From the NCBI GenBank assembly GCA_963966185.1, contig CAWZYM010000271.1:122001-186000 (forward strand): 64,000 bases of DNA, read 5' to 3'. Positions 22,978-32,880 of the stretch are shown piece after piece. The translations under genes and the position numbers were made by a program. Source of the stretch: Rhabditoides inermis (Eukaryota > Nematoda > Chromadorea > Rhabditida > Rhabditidae). The notes below the pieces were generated by a model. It was given only the letters and a program-made list of their open reading frames with translations, was not told the origin of the DNA and searched no databases. How positions within the stretch are numbered: the first letter of the stretch is position 1; each line of letters starts with the position of its first letter.

Positions 22978-24554
22978 TCACCAGCGCTGTCTCAGTTGTG
23001 TGAAATAAATTTCCGTTTCTGTCTCGTGGCTCAACGTCGCTGGCTCAACTGGAAAGCAACAATCGTACCGAAGAAAGTAACTGTTTGCTAAACAGCAAAA
23101 AAAAACAGCTATGACACATTCAAAAACTCTATCTGGAACTTACCACTTGTTTTGACAAATCGGTTGAACACAGACTTTGGTAACAAGGTTTGAAAGATAA
23201 CAATGCGCCATGCGGGAACCAATATACCGTACCCGCTTACTACTACGAAACTGCCACTGAAAAAAACACACCAACTAGAAAACCAGAAGAATCAGAGTGA
23301 TACCAAAAAAGTATGAAAAGATTCGAGAAACATTTACTCACTTTAGAGTGAGTGTCTGCAGTATGGCTCTCATGTAGTAGTCAGCTATCACGGACTCCTT
23401 GCTGTCGACTGCAATCGACGCCAGTCGGCAATGCATAACTAGCCAGTACACACCGGCGAGCGATATCCCGAACAGTGCGATCACTACCACGTTGAGTTGC
23501 AGCTAAAACAGCTCGCATAGACAGCATGAGACGACGTGTTTTTCACCTTCATGACATGAATGTTCTCTCTCAGTTGATATCGCAGGCTGATGGAGTAAGA
23601 ACTCGCAGTTTTGATATTCATCACGCATTTCAACCAGCGATGATTGAAGTAGAATATTAGAGAAAATCCCTGAAATTTGTACGTGGAAATTTGATCAAAC
23701 TGTAAAATCGTACTATGACACTGAGCGAGCAAGGAACGAATATCCAGATGATCAATTTGTAAAACACCTGGATATCTGGAAATCGTGATATCCAATTTCT
23801 TATTCATGGAAAACTTCTCAAGTTTACCGTTCTGAAATGTGTACCCAAACACTGTGGAATAGATGAATCCAATCAACGGAATGACGAATACTATCCATTT
23901 TCTCTGCTTCTTTTCGTAATCTCTAGCGTAGATCGTTGCGAAGATTCTAAAACGTTTACATTTCTTCTCACAACTCGTTTTCACCTTTCAATAACAACTA
24001 AATCCAAAATGATAGCAGTTTGACCCAGAAAATACATATCTGTGGGCACAAATAAAACTATCAAATTGACAGGAAATGCGTCTAAAAATTATAAATTGTT
24101 TGATAATTTCAAAGCAAAGATTTTTTGAGTCAAAGATCGCACACCTCTAGGTTTTACCCAGCCGTATAGAAACAAATAGTTTATTAATCTTGCAAAGACC
24201 ATCTGATAGATGTGAAGATAATAGTAGAATAATATCACATTGTAGTTGAAATGAAAGACTTGTCCCTTGAGTATCACTTTGTATCCAATCCATCCAAACA
24301 AAAGAAACAGTATTACTGCAGTCATGTCAATTGCATAAAACAAGTAAAAACTATATTCTAACAAAGAACTCCTGAAACGTGTAAACGTTGAAAAAATTGT
24401 AAAACTGTTATAACTTGATGAACTCCTGCCGTATATATGGCATAGCCACATCAATATCAAAAACACCACAAATGGATACTGTAATTACAAGTCTAGCGTT
24501 AGCCAAATGATTGGAATGTGTCAGTAATAACTTATCTGTAGTATTAGCGTACAT
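22978..24554 (-). CDS. Sre-type chemosensory receptor, 370 aa, intact
   Basis: Nine exons with consistent phases: 24415-24554, 24145-24371, 23985-24081, 23828-23946, 23714-23775, 23547-23669, 23342-23502, 23144-23256 and 22978-23048 (1113 nt including stop). The Met is at 24554. TM1 follows SSLLEYSFYLFYAIDM. TM3 ends in IER, then IFATIYARDYEKKQRKW, the conserved loop. The next exon gives a clean TM5 (VFYKLIIWIFVPCSLSVI). SISLRYQLREN precedes TM6, and the tail ends ETEIYFTQLRQRW. These features match nematode Sre receptors (7TM, chemosensory neurons, presumably ciliary membrane). Length is normal for the family. An AATAAA lies at 22967-22972 (minus strand), just past the stop. The 5' end (exon 1) is the least certain part. 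Confidence 0.87.
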
Positions 24555-24948
24555 CGTAAAGTCCTAAAACACATGCAACAGTACGATTTTTAAAATTATC
24601 GTTTTTTGAAGTCTTAGACGTGCAACGCACAAAAAAGTGTGCAATCAGAAGCGTATGAAAACACTTGAACAATAGTCATCTCTAATCAACTTTGGATATG
24701 AAACGGGAAGGAGGGGGGGGGGGGCTAAAACTAACACTCCATGTTTCTTTCGAACAATCCGATACAAAACACAAAAGAGACATGTTAAGAGTTAATTGAG
24801 AACAACGACCAGAGTACATTAGAAAAGTTACAACACTGGGACAAGCATACTGAACGGATATGCACAATCAGAGATTAAGTAACAGTTCATTCGCAAACAC
24901 ACACATTGTAAGGTTAGTAAAGACGTGTGATTTGAGTGGGCGGGGCGT

Positions 24949-24949
<1 letters not shown>
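24555..24949. other. Upstream region of the Sre-type gene
   Basis: No TATA box recognised. A G-run (GGGGGGGGG) lies at 24714-24724. Confidence 0.4.
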
Positions 24950-24951
<2 letters not shown>

Positions 24952-24983
<32 letters not shown>

Positions 24984-25060
24984 TCTCTCTCTCCTTCTCT
25001 CTCTCCTTCTCTCTCTCCTTCTCTCTCTCTCTCTCCTTCTCTCTCTCTCCTTCTCTCTCT

Positions 25061-25108
<48 letters not shown>

Positions 25109-25110
25109 TA
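24952..25110. repeat. (CT)n / CTCTCTCTCCTT microsatellite
   Basis: About 160 bp of nearly pure CT with CTT interruptions every 12 bp. The three overlapping ORFs are artefacts of it. Confidence 0.97.
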
Positions 25111-25328
25111 ACTTCATAAAGCAGAAATTGAAAGCTTTCAACCTGTTTTTAAACATCTCTAAAATCAGCTGTCCTCGTTTCCGTTTAGGCATACTTTACA
25201 TAGAAAGTAACAGTCAACCATTTCCAGACACTCGTTGGAGGCATCGATGTTTTTGACCATAACTCGGCTCTAAATTGATGAAATCTCAACTTTCAAAGTT
25301 TTATGAAAACTATAGTTTTCTATAATTA

Positions 25329-25696
25329 TTGAAGGAACAGTGGCGACTTATTTTTTCATTAACCTGCCACAACTCCTCATTTTCACAAGAGCAAAACATT
25401 TGGCGGTGACCGGAATCGAACCCGCGAAGCTCGGGGGCCACAACGCAGCGCACATGCACTGATCCATCTAGCAAGTGAAAGACGACGTTCATTTGCGTTT
25501 ATGTCTCCGACCCCAACGTGCAGTATTGATGCGTTAGCGGGTAGTTCAAATTTTCGTCTGCATCGTTGGCAGTGGCAGATTCGAAACTAACGCAAAATCT
25601 TCGTTCTTTCGCAAAAATTGCAAATGTGTTAGGTTAATTGAATTTTTAATATTATGTACATCTAGTCAAAAATAAGTCGCCACTGTTCCTTCAAGT
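25329..25696 (-). mobile_element. TIR element with internal tRNA-like core (family D, copy 1)
   Basis: The ends TTGAAGGAACAGTGGCGACT (25329-25348, continuing through TTATTTTT) and their exact mirror at 25670-25696 form a 27-bp terminal inverted repeat. On the minus strand the interior has GCTAGATGGATCAGTGCATG and then GCGGGTTCGATTCCGGTCAC (canonical B box). The sequence is collinear with 55803-56169. A tRNA-derived promoter thus sits inside a MITE-like structure of 368 bp. Confidence 0.85.
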
Positions 25697-25790
25697 ACAC
25701 ACTCCAACGAGAATAGTGCAATATACGTATCACAAAATACAATAATCTGGTCCCAATTTCCCAATTTCAAACGGAAATTACGGTATCTTA

Positions 25791-26106
25791 AAGGGAGTGT
25801 ACCCTCTGATTTTCGAAGTTGAGTTAGCATCAGGATGTGAAAATATGACAAAAATAGAGTACTTTCTCTTGGGAAAGTCATGCTGAAGTCGCCTTGAAGT
25901 TTGTGTAAGTCGCGCTCGAATACGTTCTTTTAAGAGAAAAGTGTGCAGAAATGTGCACAGGCGTGCACGGTCGATGATAATTTATCCCACTTCCCGCCAT
26001 TTCCGGCATATGGTTTAATTGACAAAAGTGCATCATTTTTTGATAATTTTTTTTTCAGATTTTTGTGCTAACTCAACTTCGGAAATCAGAGGGTACACTC
26101 CCTTAA
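25791..26106. mobile_element. MITE with about 44-bp TIRs
   Basis: The left end CTTAAAGGGAGTGTACCCTC and the following 24 bp are mirrored at 26063-26106. The interior contains GTGTGCAGAAATGTGCACAG, again seen near 29435. A lone end occurs at 29272-29298. Confidence 0.85.
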
Positions 26107-26567
26107 AAGGATGACTACGGCCAATAAAAATTGGTCCCGCCACGAAGTCCCTGGGACGTTTTTCAAGTCGCATTATCTCTGTTATTTCAAAAGATATCAA
26201 AATGTGTTTAATGGGTTAGTGGAATGCTTTTGACAGTTGCCCGGAACTGCGTTGACCGATTTTTGAAAACTTCATTTCAGCGAGTTATAGCCTTACTCCA
26301 ATATGGACTAAACCTGTATTTTCGGCAATAACTCATATCAAACAAATTTTCAGAACTTTTCATCTAGTAGGTGTTTTTAGCCATTGTAAGTCATCTTTTT
26401 TAACAAAAACTATGGCATAAACAAATATTGATCGGATACATCCTTTAAACATGCACACGCTTCTCGAAAATTACGTCGGAGATTTACCACGAATACAATT
26501 CGAGTAGCGTAGGCATGAGAAATGATAATTTCGTAGTACAAGTCCATAAACTTTTGACAAAACAAAA
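26107..26567. other. No gene seen
   Basis: AT-rich; no exon or repeat structure noticed. Confidence 0.4.
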
Positions 26568-26816
26568 GTATGTGCGCGGAATCGAACTCGAGAGGGTCAG
26601 CTTGGCAGGCAGACGCTTTCGCCAGTAGGCCATAACGGCTCGGTCTTTGACCGCCTCGTAGGGTGAGAGGAACGCGAAAAACGAGCCCTGTACGTTTTCG
26701 TATCGGAAACGTATAGTTCGTTTAGGAAATTCGGACACCACAAATCGATGGCAAGGGTCCTAACTAAGGTATTCTATCACTTTGGTACGAATCCGAGGGT
26801 GTGGCACCTACTACAC
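26568..26816 (-). repeat. Family C arm with tRNA-like head, solo copy
   Basis: Matches 22580-22861 in the same orientation (GCGCGGAATCGAACTC, GGCTCGGTCTTTGACCGCC, CCTGTACGTTTTCGTA, ACAAATCGATGGCAAGGGTC). The end near 26816 is diverged. A 35-bp stretch at 26995-27030 resembles family C interior sequence at 21833. Confidence 0.75.
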
Positions 26817-27169
26817 TCCTCGTGAAGGAGAAGGGACAGAACACAAACCTAAATCACACTTTTTGGGCGGAATGTACAAAGGTTTAGTGTTTTGTCCTTG
26901 GATACGTTTTCGAGTATTGTTGTCTATAGCGAATACAGCAAAGCTTCATCGGGTGGTTATCGTTTTCCTTCCTGGTTCCTTTTTTTTTATTGCGTGAGCC
27001 TAATGGACCACGTTGCATCTATCGTCATTTTTTTTCTTTTGCGATTTTTTTTCGTGTTCGCTTTCAATCGATCTATGTAGTATATATCTTGTTACATCTA
27101 GTATCATCTTGTTTCAAATCCGAAAAAAAACACCTGCGACTCACTATTTGGTGCACTTCAAACATTCTC

Positions 27170-27223
27170 ATTCAGCTCCATCCGTGCTTCGCACTGCGGT
27201 GCGGAGCACGGATGGAGCTGAAT
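27170..27223. other. Long perfect hairpin
   Basis: Arms ATTCAGCTCCATCCGTGCT (27170-27188) and its exact mirror (27205-27223), extended by CGCA/TGCG around a 6-nt loop. That gives 23 of 24 pairs. No miRNA-like asymmetry is evident. It could be the end of a foldback element. Confidence 0.8.
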
Positions 27224-27619
27224 GACTCTGAATGTAGATCAAAATGCAGTCGATACAACCAAGCAGCGGCGGTGGCTTTGTGACTGATCATTGTCGTCGG
27301 ATGGTCATTTAAGGAAGCGCGGTGAAAAGGTAACCGCTGAATAAAATGGAATCACAAAAAGTGACAAAACCAGAAAAAAATTGCGATTTTGGCCTGATCT
27401 CTGATTAATGACACTGCAAATTCATAGACAACAAGGTTAGTTTTGTTGTTCTGTTGCAAACAAAACGTTAGATACGGAGGTGAAGCAAATCGCTAACATG
27501 TTTTTGATCAGAACGCATAAAATTCAACATGTAAACAATTACGTTTAATGTCATGTGAAGATTATCTTGTTTTGCGGTTCGGATATCAAAGGCAGTATTA
27601 CTCTGAACCAATTGTTTCG

Positions 27620-27627
27620 TATAAAAG
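27620..27627 (+). promoter_or_regulatory. TATA box of the small secreted gene
   Basis: TATAAAAG lies 49 nt before the start codon at 27676, a normal spacing for a short 5' UTR. Confidence 0.6.
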
Positions 27628-27675
27628 AGATGAAGAGAGCGGCAAAACAATTACACAACTGATCACAACTTGGTC

Positions 27676-28651
27676 ATGAGGTCGTTCGTGAATTTGCTTG
27701 CCGTAGTTGTCCTCGCAGCATCCTATACCATCAATCCACTCGTCTTCAAGAGAAACTACAAACCACTGGGAATCGCCGACGCCAATATCACTGCGGTGCG
27801 GTTTCTGACTCTCATTGTATAGTTATGAGTATGTTTCAGTTCTCCAAGTCCTGGAGCAACGCCGCTGCCAACAAGCGTCAGGCGATAGCCGCCAAGTTCC
27901 TGGGCGACAACGCCAAGAACGCCAAGATCAAGGTGAACATTGCGGTGTTCGGTGAGTAGTGGCTCACCAGTGCTTTCTTCAGGAGATCAAAGCCACAACG
28001 GCGAGCCTCGGCGCGGCGCAGAAGACGTTCGATGACTTGGAGACGAGCGCGATCGCACCACTCGCTGCGGTCTTGACCAAGGTGCTTCGACTGTCATCTG
28101 TTTGTTTCACGCTGGTTCCAGAAGCAACTGCAGCAGTTTTTGAAAGTGATGGGCGAGGCGGACGTCAAAGAGAAGGGTAACACGGCGAAGGTAAGTAGAG
28201 AACATGGTATGTGTAGGCACAAGATAGCAGAGAATGTATTTGAGGTTATGGATGTAATGATGGACTACGCCTACGGAAAGAAAGGAATTCTCATCTCCAA
28301 AATCAAGGAGCCGAAGGTATGTTGTGCCGTGCTCTGATTGTTTTTTTGTTGTATAGACCACTCTCGAAGAGTAGTGAGATAAATGCAACACCAGAGAGAG
28401 AGAGACTACTCACCGCACCGCCCACATATTGATAACAGGATGGACAAAAGAGGATATGACGGATAGCTGGTTGATATCGGAGGCCAGTGATCCGAAAGAG
28501 TTTCAACTTTTGTTGGAAAACTTGTTTTGTTGGAATAGTTGGGATTGCATACTTTCAGGTGATTGCGGCACAGAAGGCTGTCTCGGACTGGCTGGCTAAG
28601 AACAAGGCCGCGTGGACGGACGCCACGGCATTCACGTCCAAGGGACTGTAG
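27676..28651 (+). CDS. Small secreted helical protein, 157 aa
   Basis: Five exons, all phase 0: 27676-27795, 27840-27932, 27983-28081, 28122-28190 and 28559-28651. The N-terminus MRSFVNLLAVVVLAASYTIN is a signal peptide. The mature part is Ala/Lys-rich, without Cys and predicted strongly helical (FSKSWSNAAANKRQ, VIAAQKAVSDWLAKNKAAW). A cryptic donor at 27958 (GTGAGT) would put the next exon out of frame, so the AAG|GTGAAC donor is chosen. The good TATA box and codon choice (GC-rich third positions) suggest an expressed gene. It faintly recalls the secreted SXP/RAL-2 (DUF148) proteins of nematodes in size and helicity, but I see no diagnostic motif and do not assign it. Confidence 0.75.
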
Positions 28652-29271
28652 AAGAAAGCACAGCGTTCCAAGCAATATAGCAAACAAAAAAACCAAATAC
28701 AATAGGTGCGAATGAACACGTCACACGTCACACATTGATAGCATCGATGTCAAGATTACTTGTTCGAAAATACTAGTTGTGAATGGTGTTGGGGTGCGAC
28801 GATCGGTGTTGACTATGAGCCGAGATCATTTCTACCGGACTTGTTTCGTTTTGAGAGCAGAAATGGAAAAGGAAGCGCCGGCATTCACTGAAAAAAACAA
28901 TGTTTTGTGAAAAACAACTTTGAAAAACAGAAAATAGATAGCAATAATTGCGTGTATGAACACAAAACGGAAAAATAAACTAATACAAACTTTACTACGA
29001 TTTGTCGTACTCGGTGAGATTTTTTTCATGAAACAATATCATCATAACAAAGAGTGCTCTGGCGCTTTTTTTCGTGCGCTTTCGCAATCAAACTGAAAAT
29101 GAAAAAATTGAAATCAACAAATAATTTTTCGTTCACCTGGGCAGGGCAGCCCACGCAATTGTAATGGAGTTTCGCTTGTGCGAGACAAATCTGATTTACT
29201 TCACTAGACAAATTCGCTCGATTAGCGCAGTGGCGAGACGCCAGGAAAAACGCCACCAATTCAATTAGCTT
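28652..29271. other. No gene seen
   Basis: AT-rich; ORFs on the minus strand lack domain or splice support. Confidence 0.4.
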
Positions 29272-29500
29272 AAAGGTAGTGTACCCTCTGATTCTGGTCG
29301 CACGCGTTGTTATTACAATTTTATTATCCATCATTTGTTAGTTATAATTCCATAACATGAAAGGTTAAAGTTCAAAAATGACCATTTTTCAAATATAAAA
29401 ATATGTTTGAAGTTTGAAGTTTACCGGCAATTGTGTGCACAAGTGTGCACGCCCGCAAAACTTATGTTCACCGACTGGGGTTACATCACCGAACTTACCG
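29272..29500. repeat. Degraded copy of the 25791-26106 MITE
   Basis: Begins AAAGGTAGTGTACCCTCTGA and contains GTGTGCACAAGTGTGCACGC. The right terminus is not found. Confidence 0.55.
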
Positions 29501-29534
29501 GAGTAATTAGTTTGCTTCGCACTTCTAGGGTGTA

Positions 29535-29755
29535 CACGACTACTAATTTATTAGTAATAAATTAGTAGTAAAAGATTATCACTGATATATTAGTAATTTA
29601 TCAGTAATAAATGATTTATTACTGATAAAATTTAGTATTAATAAAGAAGTACGACTAATTTATGAAAGTAATAAATTAGTGATAGATTTTACGAGAAATA
29701 CAAAGATTATTAGTAATTTATGACTAATTTATTAGTAATAAATTCAAAATATTGT
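29535..29755. repeat. Palindromic AT array (TTTATTAGTAATAAA units)
   Basis: At least seven variants of a self-complementary AATTTATTAGTAATAAATT motif. A second cluster lies at 30460-30575. Overlapping palindromes like this can form cruciforms. Confidence 0.75.
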
Positions 29756-29909
29756 TTTGGTCCCGCGCAGAAATCCAAAGGGTACTGTCGTTCCCTACAT
29801 CGTTTCGAAAAGTTTGCTGTTTCTTCTTTTTCACATGTTTTTTGTTTGTATGTGAATGTGTTTTTTCTCAATGTTAACTTTTGTTGTTGATACTGTTGAT
29901 CAAAGTACA

Positions 29910-30240
29910 TGCATTCCAGCTGTAAATGTGGACATCGCCATCATGCCGTGCGTTTCCTCCGGTACGAACTTCAAATTCGGATGATGAATAAGGTGGGTTA
30001 TTTGAATAGTATCAGTTATATATGTACTAATTTGTATGTAGTGCCTGTCATGTTCACATATGTATGTTTGCATCATATTGTTCGTTCATGATAATGATGA
30101 TTAAAGATTCATCTTTGCAGTGGGTGCGCTTCGAAACGTCATGTGCTTCGCGTCATCTCAAGATTCTCAAGTCAAGACGACTGGCTCCAATCAGAAGAAG
30201 ACGTCGATTTCAAGAACAAGCAACGTGCAACATCTCCTGA
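29910..30240 (+). CDS. Weak two-exon candidate between AT palindromes
   Basis: 29910-29993 (Met, then CKCGHRHHAVRFLRYELQIR, ending AAG|GTGGGT) can join 30121-30240 (after TTTGCAG), giving about 67 aa rich in Arg/His and ending at TGA. AATAAA follows at 30275. No family is recognised. The second exon is open in more than one frame, so the model is speculative. Confidence 0.22.
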
Positions 30241-30459
30241 TCCAAGACCCCTATTGTCTATTGTTGAGTACATAAATAAACATGTTCATTTATTCTTCGT
30301 GGTTGTTTGTTTTGTAAATTGTGCTTTAATAGAGATTAGTGAATGTAATACGTAAAAAACGGAAATAAACGCTTAGTGATCGAAAGAACGGGATCAGGCA
30401 GGAAAATTCAATGTCCGCATAGTTCTGTGATATAACGGAATCTGTTGCCATAACTCGGT

Positions 30460-30575
30460 AATTTATTAGTAATAAAAATGTATGAATTCATAGAAGTTAT
30501 TAGTAATTTCAATTTACGAATTCGTGACAGACCCTGTCACAGAGTTGTAAATTTTCCTAATAAATTAGTAATAAA
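30460..30575. repeat. Palindromic AT array, second cluster
   Basis: The same TTATTAGTAATAAA palindromes as 29535-29755. The two clusters bracket about 700 bp. Confidence 0.7.
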
Positions 30576-31883
30576 TACTTATCAGAGTTAAAATGCTTTC
30601 AAATGGTATTGTTGTTTGTATTGTATATTCATTTCACATTCTGAAAACAAAATAAACTTGTAAAAAATATTTTAACAAATTTAAATATGTTTGCCAAAAT
30701 TTTCAGAAAATCGACGTTTTTGTGTTTCTTCCACGTTTAAAGCGTATTTGCATAAGGTTAACGATATTTCCAAGGCATATTATATTGACCATTTATGTTT
30801 CTAATAAGGAGATTGAACAAACAAACAACACAAATTGCAAATTTGAAGCTATGAGTTCAGAAGATACGCTATCTTTAAATGTTTGCAAACGTCTTTTTTC
30901 ATGGAGTTAGTTTTGTTTTGTGTTTTCATAATTTGGTAAAAATACTACATGCACTTTTACTGGTCACAACAACGTAACATACTCCTGTACTCAAATACTT
31001 GAATGCTTTCAGCTTGTTGCGTTGCGGAGCCACTCTTTTATCACAGTAAACGGTCTCGGGGTTGCTCTTTGCATGTATTTGTTTCTGCGACCAAGAAACA
31101 ATTCTGATTATTTGCGGACATAATCTGCTTAGCGGGTTAGCGGCTATCCGGTTTCTCAAGTAAAAATTGCGCAGTCTCCAACCGGTAGTCACCCGTGTCC
31201 ATCGCCCGTCCGTCCTTTTTTGTACGTGTCGGCCCATCTATGTAAGAGAATGGGTTGTTCAGTTCGGATTTTGCCCTCACGTCTTTGCTGCTCACTCGCT
31301 TGTGTTGTAGTTGATAAAGTGAGTATTCTAGAACATGTGAAGTTGTCGCTTCAACGCGGTGTGCGGTCTGGTAGCCTGCCAAATGTGGCGGCGGTGAAGG
31401 CCCACGTATCCGAGGTGTAACACAGTGCTAGTACGCACGTGATGAAAAGGTTCGCATTTGCCTGACGATTTTTTTTGCCAGGATAGTGCTGCAATATCCT
31501 GGTTCTGCTTGTGCAAAAACGCATGGCGTTTTGTCCGGCAAATTGCTCGGCAAACAAAAACGCCATTAAAACAAGTTTGACAGGCAAGTTGGCTTAGCAG
31601 TTCGTTTACCAATTGTAACGCGACTCACAATAGTCATCTACATTATAAAGGGTGGCAATTCGCCAGTCGTTTCGCCTAGCAAAAATCTATCACTCTTCCT
31701 GATTCCGACAACAACATGCAGCTTTATTAATTTCTAGTAACAGTGGCGGCTGGCAGCGGCGCATAAGATGTTCAACAGCTTTAAAAGAAAGCAAACGAGA
31801 CGCTGGTGGTGGCGTCTTTTCATCTATAGTACTCGAAACTCAAAAAGTAGTGCCGTGATTGATTAGTGGATTCACTCTGCGTA
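30576..31883. other. No gene assigned
   Basis: Several frames of 60-100 codons on both strands (30926-31237, 31328-31612) have no recognisable motif or splice context. Confidence 0.4.
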
Positions 31884-32440
31884 CAGCTACAGAGGTGGCC
31901 AGTCAAACGGCTCTTTGCGGCCGATTCGGCGCAAACCGGCTAAAACGGCAACAATGCTCCTTTCTCGGGTCTCTGTTGAGCTACAGAGTTCTAGTTTAGC
32001 GGAATCGAACGCTCTACTAGTGATCTATCGATCTGTTTAGTTAGTTCTAGTTGAAATCATTCAGAAGGCCTGCTTTCACACCCCTGATTTTGACCCCTCA
32101 TGAGTGGTCAGCGAAGCTCGCATTTGCATATCCACGCGAGCGGCTAGCGAGAGGGGGCGATTGGCGCGACGATGCGCGATGGTCATTGATGGACGGCAGT
32201 GAATCGAACGGTCGGTCAGAAGGTCAAAATCAGGGGTGTGAAAGCAGGCCTTCTGAATGATTTCAACTGGAACAAACTATACAAATGGATAGATCACTAG
32301 TAGAGCGTTCGATTCCGCTAAACTAGAACTCTATAGCTCAACGGAGACCCGAGAAAGGAGCATTGCAGCCGTTTTATCCGATTCGCGCCAAATCGGCCGC
32401 AAAGGGGCGTTTGACTTTTGACTGGCCACCTCTGTAGCTG
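31884..32440. mobile_element. Foldback element, about 215-bp arms
   Basis: 31884-32096 mirrors 32222-32440 (CAGCTACAGAGGTGGCCAGT at the tips; TTCAGAAGGCCTGCTTTCAC at the inner ends). The 125-bp loop is GC-rich. A tRNA-like scrap (GATCACTAGTAGAGCG, then TTCGATTCCGC) lies in both arms. Confidence 0.85.
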
Positions 32441-32880
32441 CTAGCAATAGTTTTTGTGCGTTCACTTCTAGACCGCACTCACTTTTCTTCAAGTGAATGT
32501 GCTGCTCAGATAATTTCGATTCAGTCATCGGTTGTCCTTCCCTTCTTTCTCACACAAACTCTGTCTATTTTGCTAATGTTGTTATGGTCTCTGTCTCACT
32601 ACAGTGTCTTTGAATCATTCAGAGCAGGTGACCACATTTATGGAAGACACCGAAACACGGTTGTTACGAAGAGTGCATCTAAGAAAGTGAACAAGCAAAC
32701 GGCAAAACTTTAGAACAGGGGAACATTGGAACATTGCCTGATCTTAAATTAAAAGGCGCATTTGTTCTCGTCGCAAAAGCCATTTTTCAAAACTGTGGTG
32801 TGTGGAAGAGTTTTCATGCAACTGTTTATCATTCATATGTACATAAACTAGCATATAAAGACGACTAGCTTTTCAAAATC
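32441..32880. other. 3' flank of the UDP-glycosyltransferase gene
   Basis: No exon or repeat recognised. Confidence 0.4.

Noticed and set aside
23484..23984. 166-codon continuous frame through the Sre-type gene
   Set aside because: Reading through skips a hydrophobic TM5. Using introns 23776-23827 and 23670-23713 restores phase and gives VFYKLIIWIFVPCSLSVI, so the spliced model is preferred.
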